Shown: positions 41,651 through 51,044, counted from the stretch's first letter. The stretch is DNA of 64,000 nt from an uncultured Collinsella sp. (GCA_902494605.1 CABUUG010000001.1:1-64000); one strand, 5' to 3'. Notes: generated from the letters alone by a model not told the origin. Made by a program: numbers and translations.

Positions 41651-41854
41651 TGGACAGTTAGTTCAGATACGTATTTTTCAGAGGACGTGTGGAGGCCAAT
41701 TTGGGCACAATTGAGCTATTTTTGATAGTCTGGACCGACAAAGACGCGCGGGCAATAGCGAGAAAGACCTATTATTAGGTCTAAAGCGACTTAAAACCAG
41801 TTTGTTAGCGCCAATTAGCACCGCCAAAATATACGTATCTGAACTAACTGTCCA
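41651..41854. mobile_element. 204-bp element with 24-bp terminal inverted repeats (MITE-like)
   Basis: TGGACAGTTAGTTCAGATAC plus GTAT (41651-41674) is repeated exactly and inverted at 41831-41854. The interior of 156 bp has no gene and contains a small hairpin GACCTATTATTAGGTC. No target-site duplication is obvious. It fits a non-autonomous transposon whose transposase is elsewhere. Confidence 0.7.
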
Positions 41855-41888
41855 CCACCCTCCAACAACCTCCTATTCCAAATCAAAT

Positions 41889-41928
41889 CAGCCATTGTGC
41901 GTCATGGTAATTCCCGGTGGATCGCGGG
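41889..41928. repeat. 40-bp repeat shared with 48811-48850
   Basis: Starting CAGCCATTGTGCGTCATGG, it matches 48811-48850 at 31 of 40 positions, and most differences are transitions. At 48.8 kb this block precedes a long-stem inverted repeat; here an imperfect stem (ACTTTTCCTC / GAGGGAAAGGT) follows. Confidence 0.6.
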
Positions 41929-42311
41929 ATGGCGGCTGCGACTTTTCCTCAGGATAATTCGCGAAGCCCGGTTTCCGAGGGAAAGGTATTGGTTATGTAA
42001 TACCAGTTAAACAGTAAAAATATGCTTAAGTGGTATCTGGCTGGAGAACCAATTGGTATCGTGTTTTAGACCCACCTCGCCATCTACGTTCGTTTTTATA
42101 CCGCTGGGAGAATTCTAAATTTGGTTGCGCAACTGCTCCCGTATGCTGATTCAACCTAATAGGTGGCTATCTGGTTACTACCAGTTGACCCCTTGGTAAC
42201 GGGTGGGCCAATTGTACGGAATGTACCGAACACCCCCCCGTTTGATGCGTTCGCCCATGCTGCAGGGCGCGCGTCCGCGACACTTCCGCATGTCGGAGGG
42301 AAGGAGTCCAG
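41929..42311. other. Gene-free leader region of the surface glycosidase
   Basis: No open frame is supported. Short repeats are present: GGTATT ... AATACC (about 41983-42002), TACCAGTT twice (near 41992 and 42180) and GGTTACTACC / GGTAAC near 42171-42199. These could be operators for the downstream gene. A strong AAGGAG ribosome site lies at 42301-42306. Confidence 0.4.
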
Positions 42312-45300
42312 GTGCGTAGGAATTCCATTTTCACGAAACGGTGGGTGAAGGGAAGCGCGGTTCTCGTCGCAACAGCGGCGACTCTCGTGTTCGCCAGCCC
42401 CCAGCAGGCGATTGCCACGCCGCTCAAGGGCGTCGACTCGGCGACCGTTTCCCAGTCAGCCTCGAACGTCGTCGACATCGATTTCGCCGACGGCATTAAG
42501 GGGCGTATCACATTTCTAGAGGACGGCATTTTCCGTTACAACGTCGACCCCAAAGGCGAGTTTTCCGAGTACGCCACGCCGCGTAGCAAGTCCCACACGG
42601 CTAAGATTCAGGCCCAGCCCGACACCTCGGACACCTACAGCAAGCCGAGCGCAACGGTTGTCGACAAAGGCGACGCTATCGAGATCACCGGCGGCAAGGC
42701 GACCGTGGTTCTGGACAAGGCGACCGGCAAGATGAGCATTAAATCGGGCGACCGCGTCGTGGTCTCCGAGTCCGCATCCCTCGACCTTGATAAGAAGGGT
42801 ACTGTCCAGACACTCGCCAAGGAGAAGTCCGAGAACTTCTTTGGCGGTGGCACCCAGAATGGGCGCTTCCTGCACACCAACCAGACCATCGCCATCTCCA
42901 ACACTAATAACTGGACCGACGGCGGCGTCGCCTCGCCCAACCCGTTCTACTGGACGAGCGACGGCTACGGCGTGCTTCGCAACACCTTTGCCGAGGGTTC
43001 TTACGACTTTGGCTCTACGGACTCCTCGACGGTCACGACCTCGCACAGCGAGAATGAGTTCGATGCCTATTACTTCGTGGCAACCGAAACGGGCGCCTCG
43101 AACGTGGCGACCGAGATGCTGCAGGACTACTACAAGGTGACCGGCAATCCGGTACTGCTGCCCGAGTACGGTTTCTACCTGGGTCACCTTAATGCCTACA
43201 ACCGTGATGGCTGGTCAACGACCTCGGGTCAGAAGAAGTGGGAGACCAAGGGCAGCAAGCCTTCGAGTGAGAAGGGCAACGTTAAATACGAGTCCGGCAT
43301 GTCGACGGGCTACAAGCTCGACGGCACGCTTGCCGCCGAGACGCTCAACGGAGAGGGCCCCACGGTCGATACCGAGAACATGAAGGCGACCGATTTCGAC
43401 CGCCAGTTCTCCGCCCAGCAGGTTATCGATGACTACGAGGACAACGACATGCCGCTCGGCTGGTTCCTGCCGAACGACGGATACGGTGCCGGCTATGGCC
43501 AGAACGGTTATTACAAGACCGGCGGCGTCAACTCCGACGGAACGAGTTCAGCCGAGCGCCTCAACGCCGTGCGTGCCAACGTCGACAACCTTAAGAAGTT
43601 TACCGAGTATGCTAACTCCAAGGGTGTGAGCACGGGTCTGTGGACCCAGTCTAACCTGGAGCCTGACAGCAACTCCGAGACCCCGTGGCATTTGCTTCGC
43701 GATTTCGACGCCGAGGTCAAGACGGGCGGCATTACCACCCTCAAGACCGACGTCGCTTGGGTGGGCTCTGGCTACTCCTTTGGCCTCAACGGCATCAAGA
43801 CGGCCTACGATACGGTGACGACCGGTGCCAACAAGCGCCCCAACATCATCACGCTTGACGGTTGGGCCGGCACGCAGCGCTTTGGTGGCATCTGGACCGG
43901 CGATCAGTACGGCGGCAACTGGGAGTACATCCGCTTCCACATCCCCACGTATATCGGTCAGAGCCTCTCGGGCAACCCCAACATCGGCTCCGATATGGAC
44001 GGCATCTTTGGTGGCGACCCCATCATCTCCGCGCGCGACTACCAGTGGAAGACGTTCACGCCCTCTATGCTCGATATGGACGGCTGGGGCACCTACCGCA
44101 AGTCGCCCATGACGCACGGCGATCCCTACACGGGCATTTCGCGCTTTTACCTCAAGCTCAAGGCGCAACTCATGCCCTATATCTACACGAGCGCGGCCTC
44201 GGCGGCCAACATCGACACGGGCAACGGCGATACCGGCCTGCCCATGATCCGCGCCATGCTGCTCTCCGACAACTCCGAGTACGCCGCAAGCACCTCGACG
44301 CAGTATCAGTACATGTTTGGTGAGAACTTCCTGGTGGCACCGGTGTATCAGGATACCCAGGCAGATGAGAACGGCAATGACGTTCGCAATGGTATCTACC
44401 TTCCCAACTACGGCACCGACGAGAATCCCACCATCTGGATTGACTACTTCTCGGGTAAGCAGTACCGCGGCGGCCAGGTCCTCAACAACTACGATGCGCC
44501 GCTTTGGAAGCTGCCGCTGTTTGTGAAGGCCAACGCCATCGTGCCGATGTATGCCGAGAACAACAACCCCGAGGCCGTGAGCGACACCAACACCAAGGGT
44601 ACCGACCGCAGCCAGCGTATCGTCGAGTTCTTCGCCACCGAGGGTGACGGCACCTTTACGCAGTACGAGGACGACGGCTCTTCCATCCAGAACAACACGA
44701 CCGAGGACGATGCCTACGGCACGATCGACAATATCTCCTACGGCGAGCATGTGAGTACCGTCTACAGCTCCAAGGCCACGGGCGGCACCGCGACCTTTAC
44801 CGCCGAAGCCTCGCAGGGTGGCTACAACGGCTACGACTCCAACCGCACCACGACCTTCGTGGCCAACGTGTCCGCCAAGCCCACGAGCGTCGTCGCCAAG
44901 AACGGTGGCTCCGCGCTCAACGTGGTTGAGGTCAACTCGCAGGAGGCCTTTGACGCCGCGAACCCCGAGGCCGGCCAGGCGGTCTACTTCTACAACGAGA
45001 CCCCCAACCTCAACCACTACGGCAGCGATGCAGACAGCACCGAGGCCGAGCAGGGCGAGAGCTTCAACAACACCAAGATCACCACGAACCCCAAGGTCTA
45101 CGTCAAGTTCGCGAAGACCGATGTCGCTGCAGCGGCGCAGACGCTCGAACTCGGCGGCTTCGTGAACGCCGATGCCACGCTGGCCGTCGACCGCCTCAAC
45201 GAGAACCTCTCCGCACCCGCGAACCTTGCCGCTCCCGAGGATGCCACCACCCCCACGAGCATCAAGCTCACCTGGGGAAAGGTCGATGGTGCTACCTCCT

Positions 45301-48300
45301 ACGACCTTAAGGTAGACGGTACCGTGTTCGCCGTGGGCGATGCGGCGGAGTTTACGCATGCCGACCTTGCCTACAACAGCAAGCATACCTACCAGATTCG
45401 TTCGCGCAACGCCGATGGCTACTCCGCCTGGAGTGACGTGCTCGAGGCGAGCTCCGCGCTCGACCCGTGGCGCAACGTCCCCACAGCTGAGAAGATCACT
45501 TGGGAGGGCTCGCTCTATGGCAGCCACAAGGCCGATCTCGCCTTCGACCATGAGTTCCAGTCGGGCGACGGCGGTTTCCACTCCGGTGGCAACGATCTGG
45601 GCAAGGCCCTGACGGTCGATTACGGCAAGGCCTACAAGCTTGACAAGCTCGAGTACTATCCGCGTGACGACGCCGGCAATGGCACCGTGACCAAGATGCG
45701 CATCGAGACGAGCCTCGACGGCACGCATTGGACCACCCAGGAAGTCGATTGGGAGCGCTCCGCCGCCTGTAAGACGGTGGCGTTCGACGGCGCCGTGGCC
45801 GCACGCTACGTGCGTATGACGCCGCTCGCCTCGGTCGGCAATTTCTTCTCCGCGTCCGAGATCGCCATCTACAAGACCGACGGCACGGATGGCTTCGCCG
45901 TGGGCTCCAACCTCAACAAGGCAACGATCTCCGATGGCGACTACTCCAACATGAAGAACTATCTGGGTCTCGAGAACCGTGGGTCCGATGCCTCGACGTT
46001 CAACTCGCAGATCCGCGACCACTTTGCTGACCTCAACAATAACGGCGTCTACGACGTCTACGATTACTCGTTCACCATGGCGGGGCTCGACGGCGGCACC
46101 AAGCAGAAGGGCAAGGTCGCTGGTACCCTTGCGGTGATTCCGAGCAAGACTGAGGTCGAGGCCGGCGATGAGATCACCGTCGATGTCTATGCGGCCGACG
46201 CCAAGAACGTCAACGCCCTGGGCGCGCTCGTCAACTTTAAGAGTGACCAGTTTGAGTTTGTGTCCGAGAGCATCTCACAGGATGGTTCGACCGCCGGCAT
46301 GGAGAACCTGTCGCGCGAGAAGATCCAGTTTGAGGACGGCACGCAGACCATCAACCTCGCTTTTGCCAACCGCGGAGATGGCAAGCTCTACAACGGCACC
46401 GGCGCGGTGGCGAGCTTCAAGCTCAAGGCCAAGACCGCCGGCAAGGTTGAACTGCCCTCGACATCTTGGCTCATTGGCCCGGCGTGCGACGCACTTGAGT
46501 TTGCGAGCGATGGCACGGTGACGATGCCGGACGTTCCGCAGCCCGCGGTCGCCGAGTACGGCCGCGACGCCTTCGACATCACGATGACCAACGACGAGCT
46601 CACTACCGATGACGGCACCAACGTCGAGAAGCTTATTCAGCAGAAGAGCTATAACGCGCTGTTCGATAATAACGAGGGCGACAACGGCTTTGAGTTCCTG
46701 TGGGACTGGAGCGGCAACTGGGACAGTGAGGGCAAGCTTCCGAGTTACGTGAAGCTTCCCACCACGATGACATTTGCCTTTAAGACGCCATCGAAGCTCG
46801 ATGCCGTCGAGGTTGTCAACCGCAACGGCGGTAACGGCACCGTGCAGAAGATCAAGGCCGTCGTGACGTTCGAGGATGGCTCGACCCAGGAGTTCGCGGG
46901 CGGGGAGTACGATTCCTTCCAGGCTCGCTACGCCTTTGGTCTCTCTGCCGAGAACAAGGGCAAGAAGGCGACCAAGGTCGAGATCACGCCGCTTGAGGCA
47001 TCGGGTGACCAGATGCTCACGCTGCGCGAGATCAACTTCAACTACACGCAGGGTGTCGAGGCCATCGAGGGCGTCGAGCTGGGCAAGAACCAGACCGAGT
47101 TCTTTGAAGGTGATGTTACGCTCGTCGACGCCAAGGCCACGCCTGAGAGCGCCGGCTACCCCTACGTGACGGTCGAGAGTTCCGACCCCTCTGTGGTGAG
47201 CGTCTCCGCTGTCCAGGCCGGCGATAGCGTGAACTACTACCTGCGTGCCAACAAGGCGGGCAAGGCAACGATCACGGTGGCATCGGTACTCGATCCCTCC
47301 AAGACCGCATCCTATGAGGCCGAGGTCAAGGCTGGTGTCGACACCTCTGCACTCATGGCAGCGCTTTCCAAGGCCGCGGGCTACAGCGAGTCCGTCTACA
47401 CCAAGGATTCTTATGCAGCTCTCACCGCTGCGGTCGAGGCGGCTCAGAAGCTCCTCGACGGCGGCCAGGGCAGCTATAACAAGAAGGATGTCGCAGACGC
47501 CACGGCCAAGATCGAGAAGGCAATCGACGGCCTCAAGATGCGCCCCGTCGATGAGAAGAGCCTCATCAACACGCCCGAGAACCGCGAGAACGTCAAGGTG
47601 ACCGGCTTCTCGAGCGAGGCCGACTACGAGGGCAGCAACGCCGTCAACGCTCTTGACGGCGACGAACAGACGCTCTGGCACAGCGACTATGCCTATAATG
47701 CCGGTATGCCCCAGCACCTGACCGTCGACCTGGGCCGCGACTACGATCTCACCGACGTCACGTTCCTGCCGCGCCAGGACGGCGGCACGAACGGCGATAT
47801 CTTTGAGGCCGAGGTGCTGGTCTCCGATACCGCCGACGGTTATGAGATGGGCACCGCCACGTCGATGGGTACGTTTACCTTCGACAACGACGGCCGCGTG
47901 CTCACCGACCGTGGCGACTGGAAGCAGATGAGTTTTGGTGCCGCGCGCGGTCGCTACGTGACCGTCAAGGTGCTCCACGCCGGCGGTGGCAGCGTTGACG
48001 CCTACTGCAGCATGGCGGAGCTCAAGTTCTACGGTACGGCCGTTCCCGATCCGGTGGCGAAGGACGACCTCACTGCCGCGATTGAAAAGGTTGATGCCGA
48101 GGTTGCAGCCGGCGACCTTAAGGCCAGCGACTACACCGAGGCTTCCTGGACCGTGTTCCAGAACGCCTTGGCGAGCGCCCGCGCCATCTTGAGCGACGAG
48201 AACGCCACGCAGGACGAGGTCGACCAGGCACTCAAGGCACTCGAGAGTGCTCGCAACGCGCTCGAGAAGACCCCGGTGACCCCGGTCGAGAACCCGACCA

Positions 48301-48743
48301 AGAAACAGCTCAAGGCCCTGGTCAAGCAGGCGAAGGAGACTGACACCAAGGGAAAGACGGCCGAGTCCGTCAAGGCCCTGACGGACGCCATTACCTACGC
48401 CGAGGATGTCTTGGGTGATGAGAATGCTTCCGACACCCAGCTCCAGGCGGCCTATGACCAGCTCAAGCTGGCCATCGAGGGCCTCAAGGATGCCGACTCC
48501 GGCAACCAGGGCGGCTCGGGCAACACCGGAGGTTCGGGCAACCAGGGTTCCGGCAACGGCTCGAACGGTGGCGGCCAGACGAGCAAGCCCGCAGGCGACA
48601 AGGCCCAGGGCGGCAAGAAGAACGGTTCGGCGATCCCCAACACTGGCGACCAAACGGTGACGACTGTCGCGACCGTCGGTGGCCTTGGAGCCATCATCGC
48701 CGCGATCGGTGCCTTCTTCCACCGTCGCAATAAGGCTGAGTAG
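42312..48743 (+). CDS. Cell-wall-anchored multidomain GH31-type glycosidase
   Basis: 2143 residues, GTG start after AAGGAG. Signal peptide about 1-36. GH31-type catalytic region about 60-780: ENFFGGGTQNGRF, LPEYGFYLGHLNAY, then LKTDVAW with Asp480 as candidate nucleophile and GSDMDGIFGG with Asp561 or Asp563 as candidate acid/base. It most resembles the GH31 branch that includes alpha-N-acetylgalactosaminidases, so mucin O-glycans are a likely substrate. Then: FN3 (about 965-1046), discoidin/CBM32 (1055-1190), a dockerin-like DLNNNGVYDVYDYS loop (about 1239) with a cohesin-like domain (1270-1406), a second discoidin-like domain (1414-1580), an Ig-like domain (to 1674), FIVAR (1675-1745), a third discoidin (1750-1909), two more FIVAR (1911-2060), a Gly/Ser linker, IPNTG motif, helix and basic tail. 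Domain borders are approximate. Confidence 0.88.
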   Translation: MRRNSIFTKRWVKGSAVLVATAATLVFASPQQAIATPLKGVDSATVSQSASNVVDIDFADGIKGRITFLEDGIFRYNVDPKGEFSEYATPRSKSHTAKIQAQPDTSDTYSKPSATVVDKGDAIEITGGKATVVLDKATGKMSIKSGDRVVVSESASLDLDKKGTVQTLAKEKSENFFGGGTQNGRFLHTNQTIAISNTNNWTDGGVASPNPFYWTSDGYGVLRNTFAEGSYDFGSTDSSTVTTSHSENEFDAYYFVATETGASNVATEMLQDYYKVTGNPVLLPEYGFYLGHLNAYNRDGWSTTSGQKKWETKGSKPSSEKGNVKYESGMSTGYKLDGTLAAETLNGEGPTVDTENMKATDFDRQFSAQQVIDDYEDNDMPLGWFLPNDGYGAGYGQNGYYKTGGVNSDGTSSAERLNAVRANVDNLKKFTEYANSKGVSTGLWTQSNLEPDSNSETPWHLLRDFDAEVKTGGITTLKTDVAWVGSGYSFGLNGIKTAYDTVTTGANKRPNIITLDGWAGTQRFGGIWTGDQYGGNWEYIRFHIPTYIGQSLSGNPNIGSDMDGIFGGDPIISARDYQWKTFTPSMLDMDGWGTYRKSPMTHGDPYTGISRFYLKLKAQLMPYIYTSAASAANIDTGNGDTGLPMIRAMLLSDNSEYAASTSTQYQYMFGENFLVAPVYQDTQADENGNDVRNGIYLPNYGTDENPTIWIDYFSGKQYRGGQVLNNYDAPLWKLPLFVKANAIVPMYAENNNPEAVSDTNTKGTDRSQRIVEFFATEGDGTFTQYEDDGSSIQNNTTEDDAYGTIDNISYGEHVSTVYSSKATGGTATFTAEASQGGYNGYDSNRTTTFVANVSAKPTSVVAKNGGSALNVVEVNSQEAFDAANPEAGQAVYFYNETPNLNHYGSDADSTEAEQGESFNNTKITTNPKVYVKFAKTDVAAAAQTLELGGFVNADATLAVDRLNENLSAPANLAAPEDATTPTSIKLTWGKVDGATSYDLKVDGTVFAVGDAAEFTHADLAYNSKHTYQIRSRNADGYSAWSDVLEASSALDPWRNVPTAEKITWEGSLYGSHKADLAFDHEFQSGDGGFHSGGNDLGKALTVDYGKAYKLDKLEYYPRDDAGNGTVTKMRIETSLDGTHWTTQEVDWERSAACKTVAFDGAVAARYVRMTPLASVGNFFSASEIAIYKTDGTDGFAVGSNLNKATISDGDYSNMKNYLGLENRGSDASTFNSQIRDHFADLNNNGVYDVYDYSFTMAGLDGGTKQKGKVAGTLAVIPSKTEVEAGDEITVDVYAADAKNVNALGALVNFKSDQFEFVSESISQDGSTAGMENLSREKIQFEDGTQTINLAFANRGDGKLYNGTGAVASFKLKAKTAGKVELPSTSWLIGPACDALEFASDGTVTMPDVPQPAVAEYGRDAFDITMTNDELTTDDGTNVEKLIQQKSYNALFDNNEGDNGFEFLWDWSGNWDSEGKLPSYVKLPTTMTFAFKTPSKLDAVEVVNRNGGNGTVQKIKAVVTFEDGSTQEFAGGEYDSFQARYAFGLSAENKGKKATKVEITPLEASGDQMLTLREINFNYTQGVEAIEGVELGKNQTEFFEGDVTLVDAKATPESAGYPYVTVESSDPSVVSVSAVQAGDSVNYYLRANKAGKATITVASVLDPSKTASYEAEVKAGVDTSALMAALSKAAGYSESVYTKDSYAALTAAVEAAQKLLDGGQGSYNKKDVADATAKIEKAIDGLKMRPVDEKSLINTPENRENVKVTGFSSEADYEGSNAVNALDGDEQTLWHSDYAYNAGMPQHLTVDLGRDYDLTDVTFLPRQDGGTNGDIFEAEVLVSDTADGYEMGTATSMGTFTFDNDGRVLTDRGDWKQMSFGAARGRYVTVKVLHAGGGSVDAYCSMAELKFYGTAVPDPVAKDDLTAAIEKVDAEVAAGDLKASDYTEASWTVFQNALASARAILSDENATQDEVDQALKALESARNALEKTPVTPVENPTKKQLKALVKQAKETDTKGKTAESVKALTDAITYAEDVLGDENASDTQLQAAYDQLKLAIEGLKDADSGNQGGSGNTGGSGNQGSGNGSNGGGQTSKPAGDKAQGGKKNGSAIPNTGDQTVTTVATVGGLGAIIAAIGAFFHRRNKAE

Positions 48744-48766
48744 TCCCAGCGATAACTAAGCAAACG

Positions 48767-48807
48767 TGCCCGCCGCTCCACCAAGGACGGCGGGCATTGC
48801 TTTTTTA
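48767..48807 (+). terminator. Intrinsic terminator of the glycosidase gene
   Basis: TGCCCGCCG pairs with CGGCGGGCA around a 12-nt loop; TTGCTTTTTT follows. Confidence 0.88.
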
Positions 48808-48810
48808 TTT

Positions 48811-48939
48811 CAGCCAACGTACGTCATAGCAATCCCCGGTAGGTCGAGGGTGCTCTGCGGCGGCCCGGTGTTTTCATCTGAACGACTTTGCGCAGCAACC
48901 GGAGTGAAGATGAAAACACCGGGACGCCGCAGAGCACCC
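48811..48939. repeat. Long-stem inverted-repeat element upstream of purE
   Basis: A 40-bp block (48811-48850) shared with 41889-41928 leads into 32-bp arms 48848-48879 and 48908-48939, with a single mismatch. The centre GAACGACTTTGCGCAGCAAC resembles the centre of the 38796 element in the opposite orientation. Confidence 0.75.
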
Positions 48940-49032
48940 ACAGACCGCAGGGACGGGAGCAGCTATACTACTCTCAGTAGTTAAGGGGCGCGGATCCGCC
49001 GCGTCGCCGTTCTCAACAGGAGGTCTTTGTTT

Positions 49033-49497
49033 ATGGCAGATCAAAAGCCGGTTGTCGGGATCATCATGGGTTCCAAGTCCGATCTGGGCGTTATGGAAGG
49101 TTGCACCGCCGAGCTCGAGGCGCTGGGCGTGCCCTATGAGCTTGTCATTGCGAGCGCACACCGCACACCGGCGAAGGTCCACGAGTGGGCTTCGACTGCC
49201 GCCGATCGCGGTATCAAAGTGATTATCGCCGCCGCCGGCAAGGCTGCTCACCTGGGCGGTGTCGTGGCTGCGTTTACGCCGCTGCCGGTCATCGGCGTGC
49301 CTATGAAGACGAGCGATCTGGGTGGTATGGACTCGCTGCTGTCGATGGTGCAGATGCCTTCGGGCGTGCCCGTGGCCTGCGTTGCCATCAACGGCGCCAA
49401 GAACGCCGCCATCTACGCCACGCAGATTCTGGGCGCATGCGACCCCGAGTACCGCAAGGTTATCGAGAAGATGAAGCAGGAGATGGCCGACGCCTAG
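49033..49497 (+). CDS. purE: N5-carboxyaminoimidazole ribonucleotide mutase
   Basis: A 154-residue PurE. GIIMGSKSDLGVME is the phosphate-binding signature, ASAHRTP carries the active-site histidine, and AAGKAAHLGGVVAA and GVPMKTSDLGGMDSLLSMVQMP follow. It converts N5-CAIR to CAIR. No purK adjoins. AGGAGG lies nine bases before the ATG; a TTG two codons earlier is too close to that site. Confidence 0.96.
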   Translation: MADQKPVVGIIMGSKSDLGVMEGCTAELEALGVPYELVIASAHRTPAKVHEWASTAADRGIKVIIAAAGKAAHLGGVVAAFTPLPVIGVPMKTSDLGGMDSLLSMVQMPSGVPVACVAINGAKNAAIYATQILGACDPEYRKVIEKMKQEMADA

Positions 49498-49532
49498 ACG
49501 TTCCGCCGTTTCGCCGCAGTATAAGGAGAGCC

Positions 49533-50531
49533 ATGTCCGACTATCAGGGAAAACGATTCAAGGCTTCTCAGATTCCCGATCCGTCGAAGCCGGGTGCTGC
49601 CCATGCGGTACAGCAGGGTCGGACATCCTCTCCTCAGCAGCAGCGCGCGTCGCGTCCCGTGACACCGGCGACGCATCGTCGACATGACGCGCCGGCCGCA
49701 TATCGTCCTTCGTCTTATAGCACCGCTAAGAAACCGCCCCGGTCTTCATCGCATGCCGTGCCGTCGGATTACACCGAGCCGCCGCGCAAAAAGCGCCGCT
49801 CCATTATTCCCATTCTGCTCATCATCATCGGCATCGGCCTGATTGTTGCCGCCGCTGCCATCTTTATCAATGCGCAGATCGGTTACAAGCAGGCGAGCGA
49901 GTCGTACCAAAAGATCGAAAAGCAATATGCGCCCGCTAAGGACGCCAGCGGCGTGCCGATTATCGATTTCAATGCTCTTGCCCAGACAAATCCCGAGGTC
50001 GTCGGTTGGATTTACGCACCGGGCACCAACATTAACTATCCCGTAGTGCAGGCTACTGATAATTCCAAGTACCTCAACACGTTGTTCGATGGCACGTCCA
50101 ACGCATCGGGAGCCATCTTCTTGGATTACGAGGACACTGCGCCCGGCATGGTGGATCAGCAGACTACGATCTACGGACACCATATGAACGACGGGTCGAT
50201 GTTCAACGTGATTTCGGACACTACTGATCAGGCGACGTTCGACAGCATTGAGTTTGTGTATTACATCACACGGGATGCTACGTATAAGCTGCGACCACTG
50301 GCGACCAAAGTTGTCGAGGACACGTATGCCAAGGCGCGCACGCGCAATTTTGAGGGCGACGACGGGCTCAAGAACTACCTGTCCGAGATGCTCGACGGTG
50401 CCTCTGCCGTGGCGAGCGATGCCACTGATCGTGCTGCTTCGGCAACCAAGGTCGTAACGCTTGTGACCTGTCGTTCGTTATCGCTGAGCAACACGCGTGC
50501 CGTCATGGTGCTCACGCCGGTCGAGGAATAA
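49533..50531 (+). CDS. srtB: Class B sortase
   Basis: A 332-residue protein. A basic, Ser/Pro-rich cytoplasmic N-terminus of about 88 residues precedes one membrane helix (about 90-112). The sortase domain has NPEVVGWIYAPGTNINYPVVQ, IYGHHM with His216, VTLVTC with Cys313 and NTR with Arg322, the full catalytic triad. These features are of class B. It joins cleaved surface proteins to peptidoglycan or to pilins. It lies just after purE and 0.8 kb after the IPNTG-bearing glycosidase. The long N-terminal tail is unusual. Confidence 0.92.
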   Translation: MSDYQGKRFKASQIPDPSKPGAAHAVQQGRTSSPQQQRASRPVTPATHRRHDAPAAYRPSSYSTAKKPPRSSSHAVPSDYTEPPRKKRRSIIPILLIIIGIGLIVAAAAIFINAQIGYKQASESYQKIEKQYAPAKDASGVPIIDFNALAQTNPEVVGWIYAPGTNINYPVVQATDNSKYLNTLFDGTSNASGAIFLDYEDTAPGMVDQQTTIYGHHMNDGSMFNVISDTTDQATFDSIEFVYYITRDATYKLRPLATKVVEDTYAKARTRNFEGDDGLKNYLSEMLDGASAVASDATDRAASATKVVTLVTCRSLSLSNTRAVMVLTPVEE

Positions 50532-50595
50532 GTTGTTCGAGAGTAGCTAAAAAAGCCCCGTTCCAAATTGGCTACTCGACGACGGTAAGGGAGAA

Positions 50596-51015
50596 ATGAT
50601 GCTCGAGAATGGCAAAACGATGCCTTCGATTGATGCTTGGCTGCGCGAGGCCAAGGCCGATTCGTCGGCACCTGCGTGCGGTATGTATCTGACACATAAC
50701 GGTGTGGTGCGCGCGACGCCCAAGGCCGAGGCGCGCGGTGTCGAGACCGATGGCGTGGCGCCGGGCCACAAGGTGGGCAGCATGGTGTTCGGCTACGACG
50801 CCAGCAAGGTACAGGCCGCCATCGAGGCGACGCGCGCGATGCCGGGTATCGGCTATGTGCGCGTGTGGCTGGCAAGCGGCGAGCTTGCCGTAGGTGACGA
50901 CATCATGCTCGTGCTCATCGGCGGGGACATTCGCCCGCACGTGGTCGATGCGCTGCAGGCGCTCGTTGGCACCATCAAGAATGAATGCGTGAGTGAGGTC
51001 GAGCGCGAGGCGTAG
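50596..51015 (+). CDS. MoaE-like protein
   Basis: A 139-residue protein. The middle and C-terminal pattern (ACGMYLTHNGVVRAT, YVRVWLASGELAVGDDIMLVLIGGDIR, VDALQALVGTIKN) resembles molybdopterin synthase large subunit MoaE. The C-terminal catalytic segment of classical MoaE (K-x-R-x-P-x-W-K type) is replaced by IKNECVSEVE, so at least part of the usual active site is altered. No other molybdenum cofactor gene is seen in the window. The ATG at 50596 or 50599 follows AAGGGAG. Confidence 0.7.
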   Translation: MMLENGKTMPSIDAWLREAKADSSAPACGMYLTHNGVVRATPKAEARGVETDGVAPGHKVGSMVFGYDASKVQAAIEATRAMPGIGYVRVWLASGELAVGDDIMLVLIGGDIRPHVVDALQALVGTIKNECVSEVEREA

Positions 51016-51044
51016 AGGCTTGCGTCGATAGAAGGCTCGTTTAT

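Noticed and set aside
49185..49532. N-terminal extension of the sortase into purE
   Set aside because: The extension is an out-of-frame reading of purE. A clear AAGGAGAG site precedes ATG 49533.
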